DNA from: Dasania phycosphaerae
GTDB taxonomy: Bacteria > Pseudomonadota > Gammaproteobacteria > Pseudomonadales > Dasaniaceae
Direction of reading: 5' to 3'
NCBI RefSeq assembly: GCF_026891035.1
Contig: NZ_JAPTGG010000014.1
Span: forward strand, 32,500 to 96,499
DNA: 64,000 nt
Below are positions 44,118 to 52,820 of this stretch, piece by piece (the first letter of the stretch is position 1; each line of letters starts with the position of its first letter). Under the pieces are notes generated by a model that was not told the DNA's origin, ran no database searches, and saw only the letters and a list, made by a program, of their open reading frames with translations. A program made the translations under genes and the position numbers.

Positions 44118-45707
44118 TTAAAAAGGGATGTTGGCCTTGTTTAATATATCAATTAGCGGTGCTAATTCATTTTCTACATGCTTCCACTTGCCTATAGAGC
44201 TGTTATAGATAGGCTGTCTCACTTGGCTGGCGCTGGCAGTTGCTACGCCGGTTTTTAAGCTATGAAAGTCTAGGCATTGTTGCTGCCATGGCAGTTTGCA
44301 AAACTGTAATAATTCGCTAGTGGTAGCTTGCGTGTCATGAACTAAGTCTTCGTAGTTAACAGTAATTAGATTATCGGGTCGGCATTGCTGCCAATGAGTC
44401 ATTAGCTTATACCAAGCCACATAATAGTGCCCTAGGTCTTGCAGGCAATATGAATAGGGGTAGACCTGAGCAAACAATGTTTTATAAATGGCATAGCAGG
44501 CATCTAAAGGGTGACGCTGTACAAGTATGATTTTTGCTTGTGGTAAGGCTTGGGCAATCAGGCCTAGATATAAATAATTAATCGGCATTTTATCAATGAA
44601 ATGTTTACTGTGACCTGTTCTAGGGCGAGTGCTGGCAAGGTAAGATTGCCCCAATGCTTGCCAGTTAAGTTTGCAAGCCAAGTCAACTGATAGCTGTTTA
44701 TTGAGCTTGATTCCTGGGTTTTGTTGGCTCAATGCCTTGATTAAAACCCCCGAAAAGTTTTGTAGTTCACCGGCGGCAAAAACATCTGTGTGGCTGGCAA
44801 TAATTCTTTCTAATAAAGTTGTTCCCGTACGAGGCAGGCCCATAATAAACAGGGGTTCTTCTGTTTCATAGCCGGCAGTGAAAGTGTCAAACTTATCCGA
44901 GCTAAAAGTTTTTTGTATATGCCTCATCGTGGCTATATCACTTGCTACGTTATAATTAGAGCTGTTTCTCCGTAATTGACTGCCACGTTTTAAATAATCA
45001 AATGCCTGTTGGTATTCGCCTATATCTTCCAGCTCTTTGGCTAGAGCGTAACAAAGTTGCATTTCATGTTGTTGGCTGAGCTGTTTACTTAGTATTGTTT
45101 TAAGTTGTTCTATATGGTTTTTATCTTTGCTCTGCTTACGTATATGGCTGCGGTTATACAGCATGGTTGCATTGCCTGGCGCTAAGGTTAACGCTTTATT
45201 AACTATTTTTTCGGACTCTAAATAATCCCCTGTATAGCGTAAAGCTTCAGATAAATTAGCTAACATATTGGCGTTGTTAGGGATTAGAGCGGTGAGTTTT
45301 TGGCAGCAACTCAGATAGCTATCCAATTCACCACTGGCATGAAAAAGCTCCGATAGCATATGCCAGTAAATCGGATCATTATGTTCTTCTTGTAGCAGCT
45401 TCTTGGCTATTAATAGCGACCCAGTGAATTCCCCTAAGTGCAACAGGCAGAGCGCTTTACCCGCAAGAGCGGTTAAATGCTGGGGTTTTTGCAGTAAAAT
45501 TTTTTGAAAGTTTTCAAAGGCTAGGGGGTAAGATTTGGCCAGTAATGCAATATAGGCGCGGGTGAAATAAGTCTCAGACCATTGAGGTGCTAGTTGTGAA
45601 AGTTTATCTAGTAATTTATAGGCTAACTTGTGTTGGTTTGCATGTAAGTGTTGCCATATAGTTAAATACAGCTCATTTGCTGTTGCTTGCTGCTCCATAG
45701 TCATCAC
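44118..45707 (-). CDS. TPR-repeat sulfotransferase family protein
   Basis: 529 residues. Residues about 10-260 are tetratricopeptide repeats (e.g. WSETYFTRAYIALLAKSYPLAFENFQKILLQ; NANMLANLSEALRYTGDYLESEKIVNKAL). Residues about 275-520 form a PAPS-dependent sulfotransferase: 5'-phosphosulfate loop LFIMGLPRTGTTLLERIIASH, 3'-phosphate motif region KIILVQRHPLDACYAIYKTLF and VNYEDLVHD. No signal peptide. Such fusions are common in marine proteobacteria and resemble tyrosylprotein sulfotransferase-like enzymes; acceptor unknown. On the same strand downstream of the TonB receptor gene but separated by a terminator. Confidence 0.9.
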   Translation of the reverse strand: MMTMEQQATANELYLTIWQHLHANQHKLAYKLLDKLSQLAPQWSETYFTRAYIALLAKSYPLAFENFQKILLQKPQHLTALAGKALCLLHLGEFTGSLLIAKKLLQEEHNDPIYWHMLSELFHASGELDSYLSCCQKLTALIPNNANMLANLSEALRYTGDYLESEKIVNKALTLAPGNATMLYNRSHIRKQSKDKNHIEQLKTILSKQLSQQHEMQLCYALAKELEDIGEYQQAFDYLKRGSQLRRNSSNYNVASDIATMRHIQKTFSSDKFDTFTAGYETEEPLFIMGLPRTGTTLLERIIASHTDVFAAGELQNFSGVLIKALSQQNPGIKLNKQLSVDLACKLNWQALGQSYLASTRPRTGHSKHFIDKMPINYLYLGLIAQALPQAKIILVQRHPLDACYAIYKTLFAQVYPYSYCLQDLGHYYVAWYKLMTHWQQCRPDNLITVNYEDLVHDTQATTSELLQFCKLPWQQQCLDFHSLKTGVATASASQVRQPIYNSSIGKWKHVENELAPLIDILNKANIPF

Positions 45708-45726
45708 CTAGGTGGATTTATAAGAT

Positions 45727-45753
45727 AAAAAAACGCCGGCTATGGCCGGCGTT
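45727..45753 (-). terminator. Terminator of the second TonB receptor gene
   Basis: Perfect stem AACGCCGGC/GCCGGCGTT (45732-45740 and 45745-45753) with a 4-base loop; on the minus strand it runs into a 7-base T tract (A run 45727-45733). Confidence 0.9.
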
Positions 45754-45784
45754 GTTTATATTGTGTAATGCCTTGTGCTAAGGC

Positions 45785-48142
45785 TTAGAAAGAGTAAGAG
45801 CCAGCTAGGCCTACAGTGCGTGGGCGACTAATATTAGCTCTTGCGCCCTCTCTGCCCCACTGTAGTTCGGTTAGTTCACCAGTTATACCTATTTCATCGG
45901 TAATGTTGTCAACAAACAAACGCACGTTCCATTGATCGCTGGTCAATGACACATAGGCGTCCCACAAAGTGAAGGCATCGACTGATACGTTTTGGTCATC
46001 AATACGGCTTTCAGATTTTCCTCTATAGGTACCACCAAGGTGATAGGCTACATCCATACCGTTTTCTAAAGGTAGGGTATAGGTTGCTCCCCAAGAGGCC
46101 GATTGTTTAGGGCTTTGCGGTAACTGCATACCTTCTTCGACGATAAAGGTTGTGTAATTATTCAGCGTGGGATTAAGAGAGACTAACTCTGCCTTGGCGT
46201 AGGTGTAACTCGCGCTAATAGATAAATTGTCACTGACGTTGCCCTCAATTTGCGCTTCTATACCTTGGCTTTCGGCGTCGCCAGCGTTAACTACACAGAT
46301 AAGCGCCAATATTCCGCAGGTAGAGTTTAGCTGTATATCTTTCCAGTCTACATAAAAGGCTGCTACGGTGTAGTTGTAGTAGCGATCGATATTACCTTTA
46401 ATACCTAACTCATAGTTGGTAGTGTGGTCAGAGTCATAGCGTCTGGCTTCTTCTTCGGTGATTGCGCCACCTAAGGCGTTAGCACCACCGCGACGGAAAC
46501 CTTCGGTAACCGTGAAGTAAGTCATAGTATCTTCGTTGATGTCATAAGATGTATTGAATTTAAAGAGTGCATCTTTTTCTTCAAACACCTCATTGCCGCC
46601 AAATACTAATCCAGGTACATAGGCTAAGCCTGATACTGCGTCAGAAACATACTTTTGATCAAACCAACGGCCACCTAAAGTTACCTGCCACTCATCGGTA
46701 AAGTGATAGGTTAGCTCACCATATATGGCTTTATCTTTAAAGTTGTTGTCAGTTAAAGCTAGGAAGGCTAAATCTTTGTTACTTTCAGTAATCGCGAGAG
46801 GGCCATTGTTAGCATAAACACCAAATAATGATCCGTATCCACAAGGTACGCCACCAAAGGGGCCGCCATTGTCAAAACAAGCATTAGCGTAATCGGTATA
46901 ACCGAAATAGCTATCTTCTATACCTATCTCTGAATCCTGGTCCATGTAGAAAGCACCTACGGCCCAGTCTAAATTAGTTTCTGATTCAGACACTAAGCGT
47001 ACTTCAGCAATGTTTGCTTCTTCGTTCCAAATAGATAATTCACTCACGAAGGGGCGAGGGCCGCTGCCGTAGTAGTCATTGTAAAAAGAAAAGTTTTCAT
47101 ACAGAGCGGTTTGGTCAGAAATACCAGAGTTTTCTGACTCATAAGTAGAAAGGCTGGTTGTTAAGGTGGCGAAACCTAAATCATATTCAACATCCAAGGA
47201 GGTTAAATTACTCTCGCCTTCATAGGTTTCTAGCATGATAACCGGGCTATCAAGTTTTTTACTTGTGGCACCAATCATTTGCGAACCGCCTGAGGTGGTT
47301 TTTTGATAGTGATGCGCTAGGTTGATGGTGGCATTATCGGTTTGCAGCATAAAGTGTATGCGTGCATTTTCTATATCCGAATCATTAACATCATCTTTGC
47401 TAGTAAATAAACCTGGGCTGTTAACTATATCGCTAGGGTCAGCGAGTAAGGGGGCACCATTGCTATCCAATTGGTATAAGCGGTTTTGATCAACAAAACC
47501 AGCTTGGTCTTCTTTGCCCAGGTTAATTCTTACTGCCAAGTCATCAGCTAGAGGGATGTTAAGCATTAAGTCAGTTTTCCAGCCTAAATCGTCGCTGTGG
47601 TTGACTTGATTTATTTCACCGCTGATTTTCGCTTCGAATTGATCGGGGTTGGGTTCACGCTGTATATAACGCAAAGTGCCGCCTAGTGAACCTGATCCAT
47701 ATAGCGTACCCTGAGGGCCACGCAAAATCTCTACGCGTTCTATGTCAGTCAATCGTATATTGGTAAAGATGGGTGTTTCATTAATATAAGTAGAGATAAC
47801 TGGCACATTGGTGTTGGGGCGGTTGGCGCGTGCATCTTCAGCATTGATACCTCTGATAACCAAGCCGCTAGAAATTAAACCTGCACGTGCGCCTCTATCT
47901 GAAAATGTTAAGCCGGGTACTGCGCGGGATAGCTTAGTTAAATCGCTTACCCCTTTGGCCTCTAGGTCATTACCGGTCATGGCAGAAATATTATACGGCA
48001 CGTCTTGAACCGATTGAGTTTTCTTGGAAGCGGTAACTAGCAGCTCCTCTAATTGTGCTGCGTTGGCGCCGGTGGCTGTGATACCAGCACTTAATAAGGC
48101 AATGCTGACGCCAAGTATGTGTTTATTATAGGTCTTGTTCAT
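45785..48142 (-). CDS. TonB-dependent outer membrane receptor
   Basis: 785 residues. Signal peptide (1-28, ending TGANAAQ), TonB-box-like segment LEELLVTASKKTQSVQDVPYNISAM, plug with IERVEILRGPQGTLYGSGSLGGTLRYIQREPN, barrel ending in ISRPRTVGLAGSYSF with a terminal Phe. Four Cys in the barrel loop CFDNGGPFGGVPCG and CGILALICVV could form disulfides. It is divergent from the aldehyde dehydrogenase gene across 384 bases, and I infer that it imports the substrate of that gene set. AGGAGAA ribosome site present. Confidence 0.93.
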   Translation of the reverse strand: MNKTYNKHILGVSIALLSAGITATGANAAQLEELLVTASKKTQSVQDVPYNISAMTGNDLEAKGVSDLTKLSRAVPGLTFSDRGARAGLISSGLVIRGINAEDARANRPNTNVPVISTYINETPIFTNIRLTDIERVEILRGPQGTLYGSGSLGGTLRYIQREPNPDQFEAKISGEINQVNHSDDLGWKTDLMLNIPLADDLAVRINLGKEDQAGFVDQNRLYQLDSNGAPLLADPSDIVNSPGLFTSKDDVNDSDIENARIHFMLQTDNATINLAHHYQKTTSGGSQMIGATSKKLDSPVIMLETYEGESNLTSLDVEYDLGFATLTTSLSTYESENSGISDQTALYENFSFYNDYYGSGPRPFVSELSIWNEEANIAEVRLVSESETNLDWAVGAFYMDQDSEIGIEDSYFGYTDYANACFDNGGPFGGVPCGYGSLFGVYANNGPLAITESNKDLAFLALTDNNFKDKAIYGELTYHFTDEWQVTLGGRWFDQKYVSDAVSGLAYVPGLVFGGNEVFEEKDALFKFNTSYDINEDTMTYFTVTEGFRRGGANALGGAITEEEARRYDSDHTTNYELGIKGNIDRYYNYTVAAFYVDWKDIQLNSTCGILALICVVNAGDAESQGIEAQIEGNVSDNLSISASYTYAKAELVSLNPTLNNYTTFIVEEGMQLPQSPKQSASWGATYTLPLENGMDVAYHLGGTYRGKSESRIDDQNVSVDAFTLWDAYVSLTSDQWNVRLFVDNITDEIGITGELTELQWGREGARANISRPRTVGLAGSYSF

Positions 48143-48526
48143 GCATACTTCTCCTGAAGTTTTCTACTAGGTTGTGAAATATATTTGTTAACTGAAACCA
48201 CCAGCTGGCTAAAACATATCACTCATAAAATAAAGTCGCATACTGGGTTTTAAATCTATGTATTTAAAAATTAGGGGGTATTGCTGATAGCCTCAAGGCG
48301 CATGGCCAGTGGCCTGTGATTGATATTTTTTGTGAGCGTTTACTAATTTTTACCAGGGGTTTGGCTGCGCTCTATTTAGTTGGTTGTTGTATTGGAGGCG
48401 GTTAGTGGGGTGACTTTCTGGTTTTGCAATGTATGCACAAGAAACCGAGTATGTATCGAGTTCTGTGTTCTTGTTACGCTGATTTTCTCAAGGTTTTGAC
48501 TAAAAATTTTATAACAAGGGCTGGCA
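48143..48526. other. Divergent control region between TonB receptor and catabolic gene set
   Basis: 384 bases without an open frame. It carries both leaders: AGGAGAA for the receptor at its left end and AAGGG before the aldehyde dehydrogenase at its right end. A direct repeat of ATGTAT (near 48429 and 48450) lies about 75-100 bases before the aldehyde dehydrogenase. I could not pick out convincing -35/-10 pairs. A LysR-type regulator gene further along (57773) may act here. Confidence 0.4.
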
Positions 48527-49945
48527 ATGTATTACCAGAAGAAATTTTATATTAATGGTGAATGGGTAAACCCTATCAGTTCAGAGACATTGGCAGTGGT
48601 TAACCCTGCTACAGAGCAAGAAATAGGTTCAATCGTACTGGGTAGCACTGAGGATGTTGATAAGGCCGTAGCGGCTGCTAAACAGGCTTTTCAGTTGTAT
48701 GGCCAAACCAGTGTGGGTGAGCGTGTGAGTTTGTTACAGCGCATTATAGAGGCATATCAAGACCACTATGATGAGATTGCCCAAGCCATTAGTGACGAAA
48801 TGGGTGCGCCTATTGGTTTTGCTAAGCAGTTACAGGCCGACGCCGGTGTTGGCCACTTGGCAGCTGCGCTGGAAGTGCTTAAACGCTACCGCTTTGAAGA
48901 AGTGGTAGGGGATAGTGTGGTTTATAAAGAGCCCATCGGGGTCTGCGGCTTAATCACGCCTTGGAACTGGCCCTTAAATCAAATTGCTTGCAAGGTGGCG
49001 CCAGCCTTGGCAACAGGTTGCACCGTGGTATTAAAGCCTAGTGAAATCGCGCCACTAAGTGCAACTGTGTTTGCTAAGGTAATGGATGAGGCCGGAGTGC
49101 CAGCAGGTGTATTTAACTTAGTGCATGGCGATGGCAAAGCTGTGGGTACGCGTTTATCCAATCACCCTGATGTTGATATGGTTTCATTTACCGGTTCGAC
49201 GGCAGCGGGTATACAGGTAGCAAAAACGGCAGCCGATAGTGTAAAGCGTGTGGCTCAAGAGTTGGGTGGCAAGTCGGCGAATATAATCTTGGCTGATGCG
49301 GATTTAACTAAGGCAGTTGAGGACGGAGTGCTGGAGTGCTTTTTAAATACAGGGCAGTCCTGTAATGCGCCTAGCCGTATGTTAGTGCCAGCCCATTTAC
49401 ATGATGAAATTGTTGCTCTGGCGCAGCAGGTAGCTGACAGTTTGGTGATAGGTGATCCCAGTGATGAGGCGACCACCATGGGGCCGTTAGCCAGTGAGAT
49501 GCAGTTTAATAAGGTGCAGCAGTTAATCGCTAAAGCTATAGAGCAGGCCAGCCATTTAGCCTATGGCGGATTAGGCAAGCCACAAGGTTGTGAGCAAGGT
49601 TATTTTGTTAAACCCACCATTTTCTCTCATGTTAGCAATGATATGTTGATCGCTCGTGAAGAAATTTTTGGGCCTGTACTGGCGATTATGCCTTACAGCG
49701 ATGAACAACAAGCGCTAGACATTGCCAACGATTCGCCCTATGGCTTATCAGGCTATATACACTCGGGTGATACAGATAAAGCACGGGCCATGGCGCGGAA
49801 ATTACGTACAGGTATGGTGCATATCAATGGTGCGCTAGCTGACTTTCAGGCCCCTTTTGGTGGCTACAAGCAGTCGGGTAACGGCCGTGAGTGGGGCGTT
49901 TATGGTTTTGAGGATTTTGTCGAAGTTAAGGCCGTTATGGGCTAG
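48527..49945 (+). CDS. Aldehyde dehydrogenase family protein
   Basis: 472 residues. NAD(P)+-dependent oxidation of an aldehyde to the acid. Conserved: LITPWNWPLNQIACKVAPALATGCTVVLKPSE, nucleotide motif FTGSTAAGIQVAK, general-base Glu-245 (AQELGGKSAN) and catalytic Cys-279 (NTGQSCNAPSRML). Closest in style to the vanillin/betaine-type aldehyde dehydrogenases annotated for small aldehydes. First gene of the long same-strand set; likely oxidises the product of the GMC enzyme. Confidence 0.93.
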   Translation: MYYQKKFYINGEWVNPISSETLAVVNPATEQEIGSIVLGSTEDVDKAVAAAKQAFQLYGQTSVGERVSLLQRIIEAYQDHYDEIAQAISDEMGAPIGFAKQLQADAGVGHLAAALEVLKRYRFEEVVGDSVVYKEPIGVCGLITPWNWPLNQIACKVAPALATGCTVVLKPSEIAPLSATVFAKVMDEAGVPAGVFNLVHGDGKAVGTRLSNHPDVDMVSFTGSTAAGIQVAKTAADSVKRVAQELGGKSANIILADADLTKAVEDGVLECFLNTGQSCNAPSRMLVPAHLHDEIVALAQQVADSLVIGDPSDEATTMGPLASEMQFNKVQQLIAKAIEQASHLAYGGLGKPQGCEQGYFVKPTIFSHVSNDMLIAREEIFGPVLAIMPYSDEQQALDIANDSPYGLSGYIHSGDTDKARAMARKLRTGMVHINGALADFQAPFGGYKQSGNGREWGVYGFEDFVEVKAVMG

Positions 49946-49971
49946 TACTAACCACAACTAATAGGTGAAGT

Positions 49972-50550
49972 ATGGACAGTAAACAACTTACACGCAGGCG
50001 CTTTATGCAGGCGTCGGGCAATATGGTGGGCTGCGCTTGGCTGACATTGAGTTTGCCGGCTATAAGCGCTGCCAGCCAAGAGGCTCAGGCGGCAAGAAAT
50101 AATAATGCTGGCTATAGAGTACTAACGCCCGCGCAAGCTGTAGCGGTAGATGCTGTGGCTGCACAGATTATCCCATCGGATGATAGTCCAGGAGCGCGAG
50201 AAGCCGGGGTTGTTTATTTTGTCGATAACGTGTTGCAAAACGAGCAAGCGCATATCGCCGATATTATTAAAGATGGCGCGCAGGCTTTAGATGCTCAAGC
50301 TAAAAAATTACACGCTAAGGTGTTTATAGCTCTGGCTAATGATCAGCAAATTGCCTTATTGCAAAGTATAGAAACAACACCATTTTTTGAGTTGCTTCGG
50401 TTTTTGACGCTATGCGGTATGTTTGCCAGTCCTTCTTATGGCGGCAATAAAAATAAGGTTGGCTGGGATTTAATAGGCTTTAAAGATCAAGGTTATTGGC
50501 AATCCCCGTTTGGTTATTACGACGCGCAAGTATTAAAAATCAAGGGGTAA
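49972..50550 (+). CDS. Gluconate 2-dehydrogenase subunit 3-like small subunit (Tat signal)
   Basis: 192 residues. Twin-arginine signal LTRRRFMQASGNMVG at the N-terminus, cleavage near residue 36. The mature part has the family pattern RVLTPAQAVAVDAVAAQIIPSDDSPGAREAGVVYFVDNVL and ends WDLIGFKDQGYWQSPFGYYD. In flavoprotein dehydrogenases of this type the small subunit carries the Tat signal and exports the GMC subunit as a passenger. Lies directly upstream of the GMC gene. Confidence 0.9.
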   Translation: MDSKQLTRRRFMQASGNMVGCAWLTLSLPAISAASQEAQAARNNNAGYRVLTPAQAVAVDAVAAQIIPSDDSPGAREAGVVYFVDNVLQNEQAHIADIIKDGAQALDAQAKKLHAKVFIALANDQQIALLQSIETTPFFELLRFLTLCGMFASPSYGGNKNKVGWDLIGFKDQGYWQSPFGYYDAQVLKIKG

Positions 50551-50555
50551 GTTTT

Positions 50556-52259
50556 ATGGCCAACACACATCACAGTCACCAAGGTGCAGCGGCAACTGCT
50601 GTTAGCGGCAATAAATTTTCTACCACAGAAGAAGTTGACTTTGTCATCGTAGGTTCTGGTGCCGCAGGCGGCATTATGGCTAAAGAGTTATCAACCGCCG
50701 GTTTTAATGTAGTAGTGTTAGAGCAAGGCAAGCGTTATGGCCTAGGGGACTTTTTACCCCACGATGAATGGATGAACTCTGTTAATCAAAAAATGATGGG
50801 GGGCAGCTTAGCTGATACCCCGCAAACCTATCGCGAAACCGAAGATGAAGAGGCTAAAGAGTTATCTTATAGGCCTTTGATGTATGGCCAAATGGTGGGT
50901 GGTAGTAGTGTGCTTTATGGCGCTAATTTTTGGCGATTTCACGAAGTGGATTTTAAAGAACGCAGTTTATTGGGGCCTATCAAAGGCACTGGTTTTGCTG
51001 ACTGGCCTATAGATTATCAAGAGCTAGAACCCTATTACACCAAGGTCGATTGGGAGATGGGGGTTTCTGGTGAAGTCGGCCCCTTTGATCCACCGCGTTC
51101 CAAAGATTACCCCATGCCACCACTGCCTATTAAATCCTCAGGGGTGTTGTTAAAAAAAGCGGCTGAAAAATTGGGTTTAAAACCTTTTGCTGCGCCTATG
51201 GCGATTAACTCCACCGCGTTCAATAATCGTGCGCCCTGTATGCACTGTGGGTTTTGTTCTGGCCATCCTTGCGAAATGGGTGCTAAATCCTCGTCGCTCT
51301 CCACTATGTTACCGCTGGCTGAGGCCACGGGGCGCTGCGAGATCCGTTCCGAAAGCACCGTGTTTAATATAGTGACTAACAAACAGGGTCGTGTGACCCA
51401 GGTACAGTATTGGGATAAAGACGGCAACGAGCAGGCTCAGCGCTGTAAGGCCATGGTGCTAAGCGCTAATGGTGCAGAAACGCCACGCTTATTATTAATG
51501 TCGGCATCTGAGAGCCACAAAAATGGTTTAGCCAATAGTAGTGGGCTGGTAGGAAAATACTTAATGCTTAACGCAGAGGCGTTAAACTGGGGTGTGTTTG
51601 AAGAGCCATTAAATGAGTATAAAAGTGTACTCACTACCCAAGTAATACACGATTTTTATGATGCTGATCTATCTAAAGGCTATTACGGCGGCGGTGGCAT
51701 AGATGCCAGAGCTTTGCCTAATACGCCTATAGGTTTTGCCTTAGACGGTTTGCCGCCTGAAGCACCTAAGTGGGGCGCGCCTTATAAAAAAATGGTGGCA
51801 CATAACTTTACCCGCACGCTGACCTTATTTAGTCATCTAACCTCACTGGCTATGGAGAGAAATAGCGTCTCCTTAGATCCTAAGATTAAAGATAAGTGGG
51901 GTAGGCCTGCGATACGTATGACCTATCAAGATCACCCCGATGATTTAAAAAACATGGCTTTCTTTTCTAATAAAGCATCAGAATTATTAGATGCTGCCGG
52001 CGCTGTTACGCAATGGGGTACACCTATAGAGCCTACTCGTATTGCTGCGCATTTATTGGGGACTTGCCGTATGGGTGATGACCCTGCTACCTCGGTAGTT
52101 GATCGTTATCATCGATCACATGATGTAAAAAATCTCTTTATTTGTGATGGCAGTAGCTTTGTGACTTCAGGGCGTGGTCAGCCTACGATGACTATTATGG
52201 CGCTGGCATTTAGGGCGGCAGAGCATATTGTGCGGTTTGCTAAAAATAACGATATTTAA
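50556..52259 (+). CDS. GMC family FAD-dependent oxidoreductase (large subunit)
   Basis: 567 residues from ATG 50556, which follows the small-subunit stop by 5 bases and has AAGGGG upstream; a longer frame to 50496 would overlap that gene. FAD motif DFVIVGSGAAGGIMAKEL, GMC signature GQMVGGSSVLYGANFWRF, Cys-rich motif with C228, C231, C234 and C239 (CMHCGFCSGHPC), and C-terminal GTCRMG...FICDGSSFVTSGRGQPTMTIMALA. The Cys motif is like that of gluconate/glucose dehydrogenase large subunits, some of which carry a 3Fe-4S cluster. No cytochrome c subunit gene is present. Substrate, probably a primary or secondary alcohol, is unknown. Confidence 0.92.
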   Translation: MANTHHSHQGAAATAVSGNKFSTTEEVDFVIVGSGAAGGIMAKELSTAGFNVVVLEQGKRYGLGDFLPHDEWMNSVNQKMMGGSLADTPQTYRETEDEEAKELSYRPLMYGQMVGGSSVLYGANFWRFHEVDFKERSLLGPIKGTGFADWPIDYQELEPYYTKVDWEMGVSGEVGPFDPPRSKDYPMPPLPIKSSGVLLKKAAEKLGLKPFAAPMAINSTAFNNRAPCMHCGFCSGHPCEMGAKSSSLSTMLPLAEATGRCEIRSESTVFNIVTNKQGRVTQVQYWDKDGNEQAQRCKAMVLSANGAETPRLLLMSASESHKNGLANSSGLVGKYLMLNAEALNWGVFEEPLNEYKSVLTTQVIHDFYDADLSKGYYGGGGIDARALPNTPIGFALDGLPPEAPKWGAPYKKMVAHNFTRTLTLFSHLTSLAMERNSVSLDPKIKDKWGRPAIRMTYQDHPDDLKNMAFFSNKASELLDAAGAVTQWGTPIEPTRIAAHLLGTCRMGDDPATSVVDRYHRSHDVKNLFICDGSSFVTSGRGQPTMTIMALAFRAAEHIVRFAKNNDI

Positions 52260-52278
52260 TGCGATAAATGAGGAATAT

Positions 52279-52731
52279 ATGAAAGTTTTTCTTTTTATAA
52301 CACTGATGCTGACAGCTGCTAGCACTATGTTGCAGGCACAAACGACAGGGCAAAATGCTAGCTTGCCTCAGGTGGAATATGTTGCTGCCCAAGGGCTGCC
52401 GTTTTCCGATGTGGTGCAGGTAGGCAACATGCTCTATCTATCTGGTCAAATTGGTTATGATAATAAGTTAGATGGTTTGGTTGCTGGTGGTATTACGGCA
52501 GAAACTCAGCAGGCCATGGAAAATATTAAACAGCTATTAATCGCCCGTGGCTCATCTATGGATAAAATTATACGTTGCACCGTTATGCTGGCAGATATGA
52601 GTGATTTTGCAAAAATGAACAGTATCTATGTAAGTTTTTTTGATAAGCACTACCCAGCTAGAAGTACTTTTGGCGTTAATGGTTTGGCTTTAGACGCAAA
52701 AGTAGAAATTGAATGTAGCGCCACTCTGTAG
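52279..52731 (+). CDS. RidA/YjgF family protein with signal peptide
   Basis: 150 residues. Start ATG at 52279 chosen for the GAGGAA site and because the frame then begins with a clean signal peptide (MKVFLFITLMLTAASTMLQAQ); the longer frame overlaps the GMC gene. RidA core: GNMLYLSGQIGYD, MDKIIRCTVMLADMSDF, YPARSTFGVNGLALDAKVEIEC. The Arg that binds substrate carboxylates and the last Glu of the VEIE block are both kept, so imine/enamine hydrolysis is possible. Periplasmic location is unusual, as most RidA proteins are cytoplasmic. Confidence 0.88.
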   Translation: MKVFLFITLMLTAASTMLQAQTTGQNASLPQVEYVAAQGLPFSDVVQVGNMLYLSGQIGYDNKLDGLVAGGITAETQQAMENIKQLLIARGSSMDKIIRCTVMLADMSDFAKMNSIYVSFFDKHYPARSTFGVNGLALDAKVEIECSATL

Positions 52732-52820
52732 TTTTTGGCCTAGGTTTAAAGCTTTTTTAAAATCAGTGGTTTTTTGCACTGAGACCAAATGTTCACAGTA
52801 GTTATTTAATAGGATTTGTA

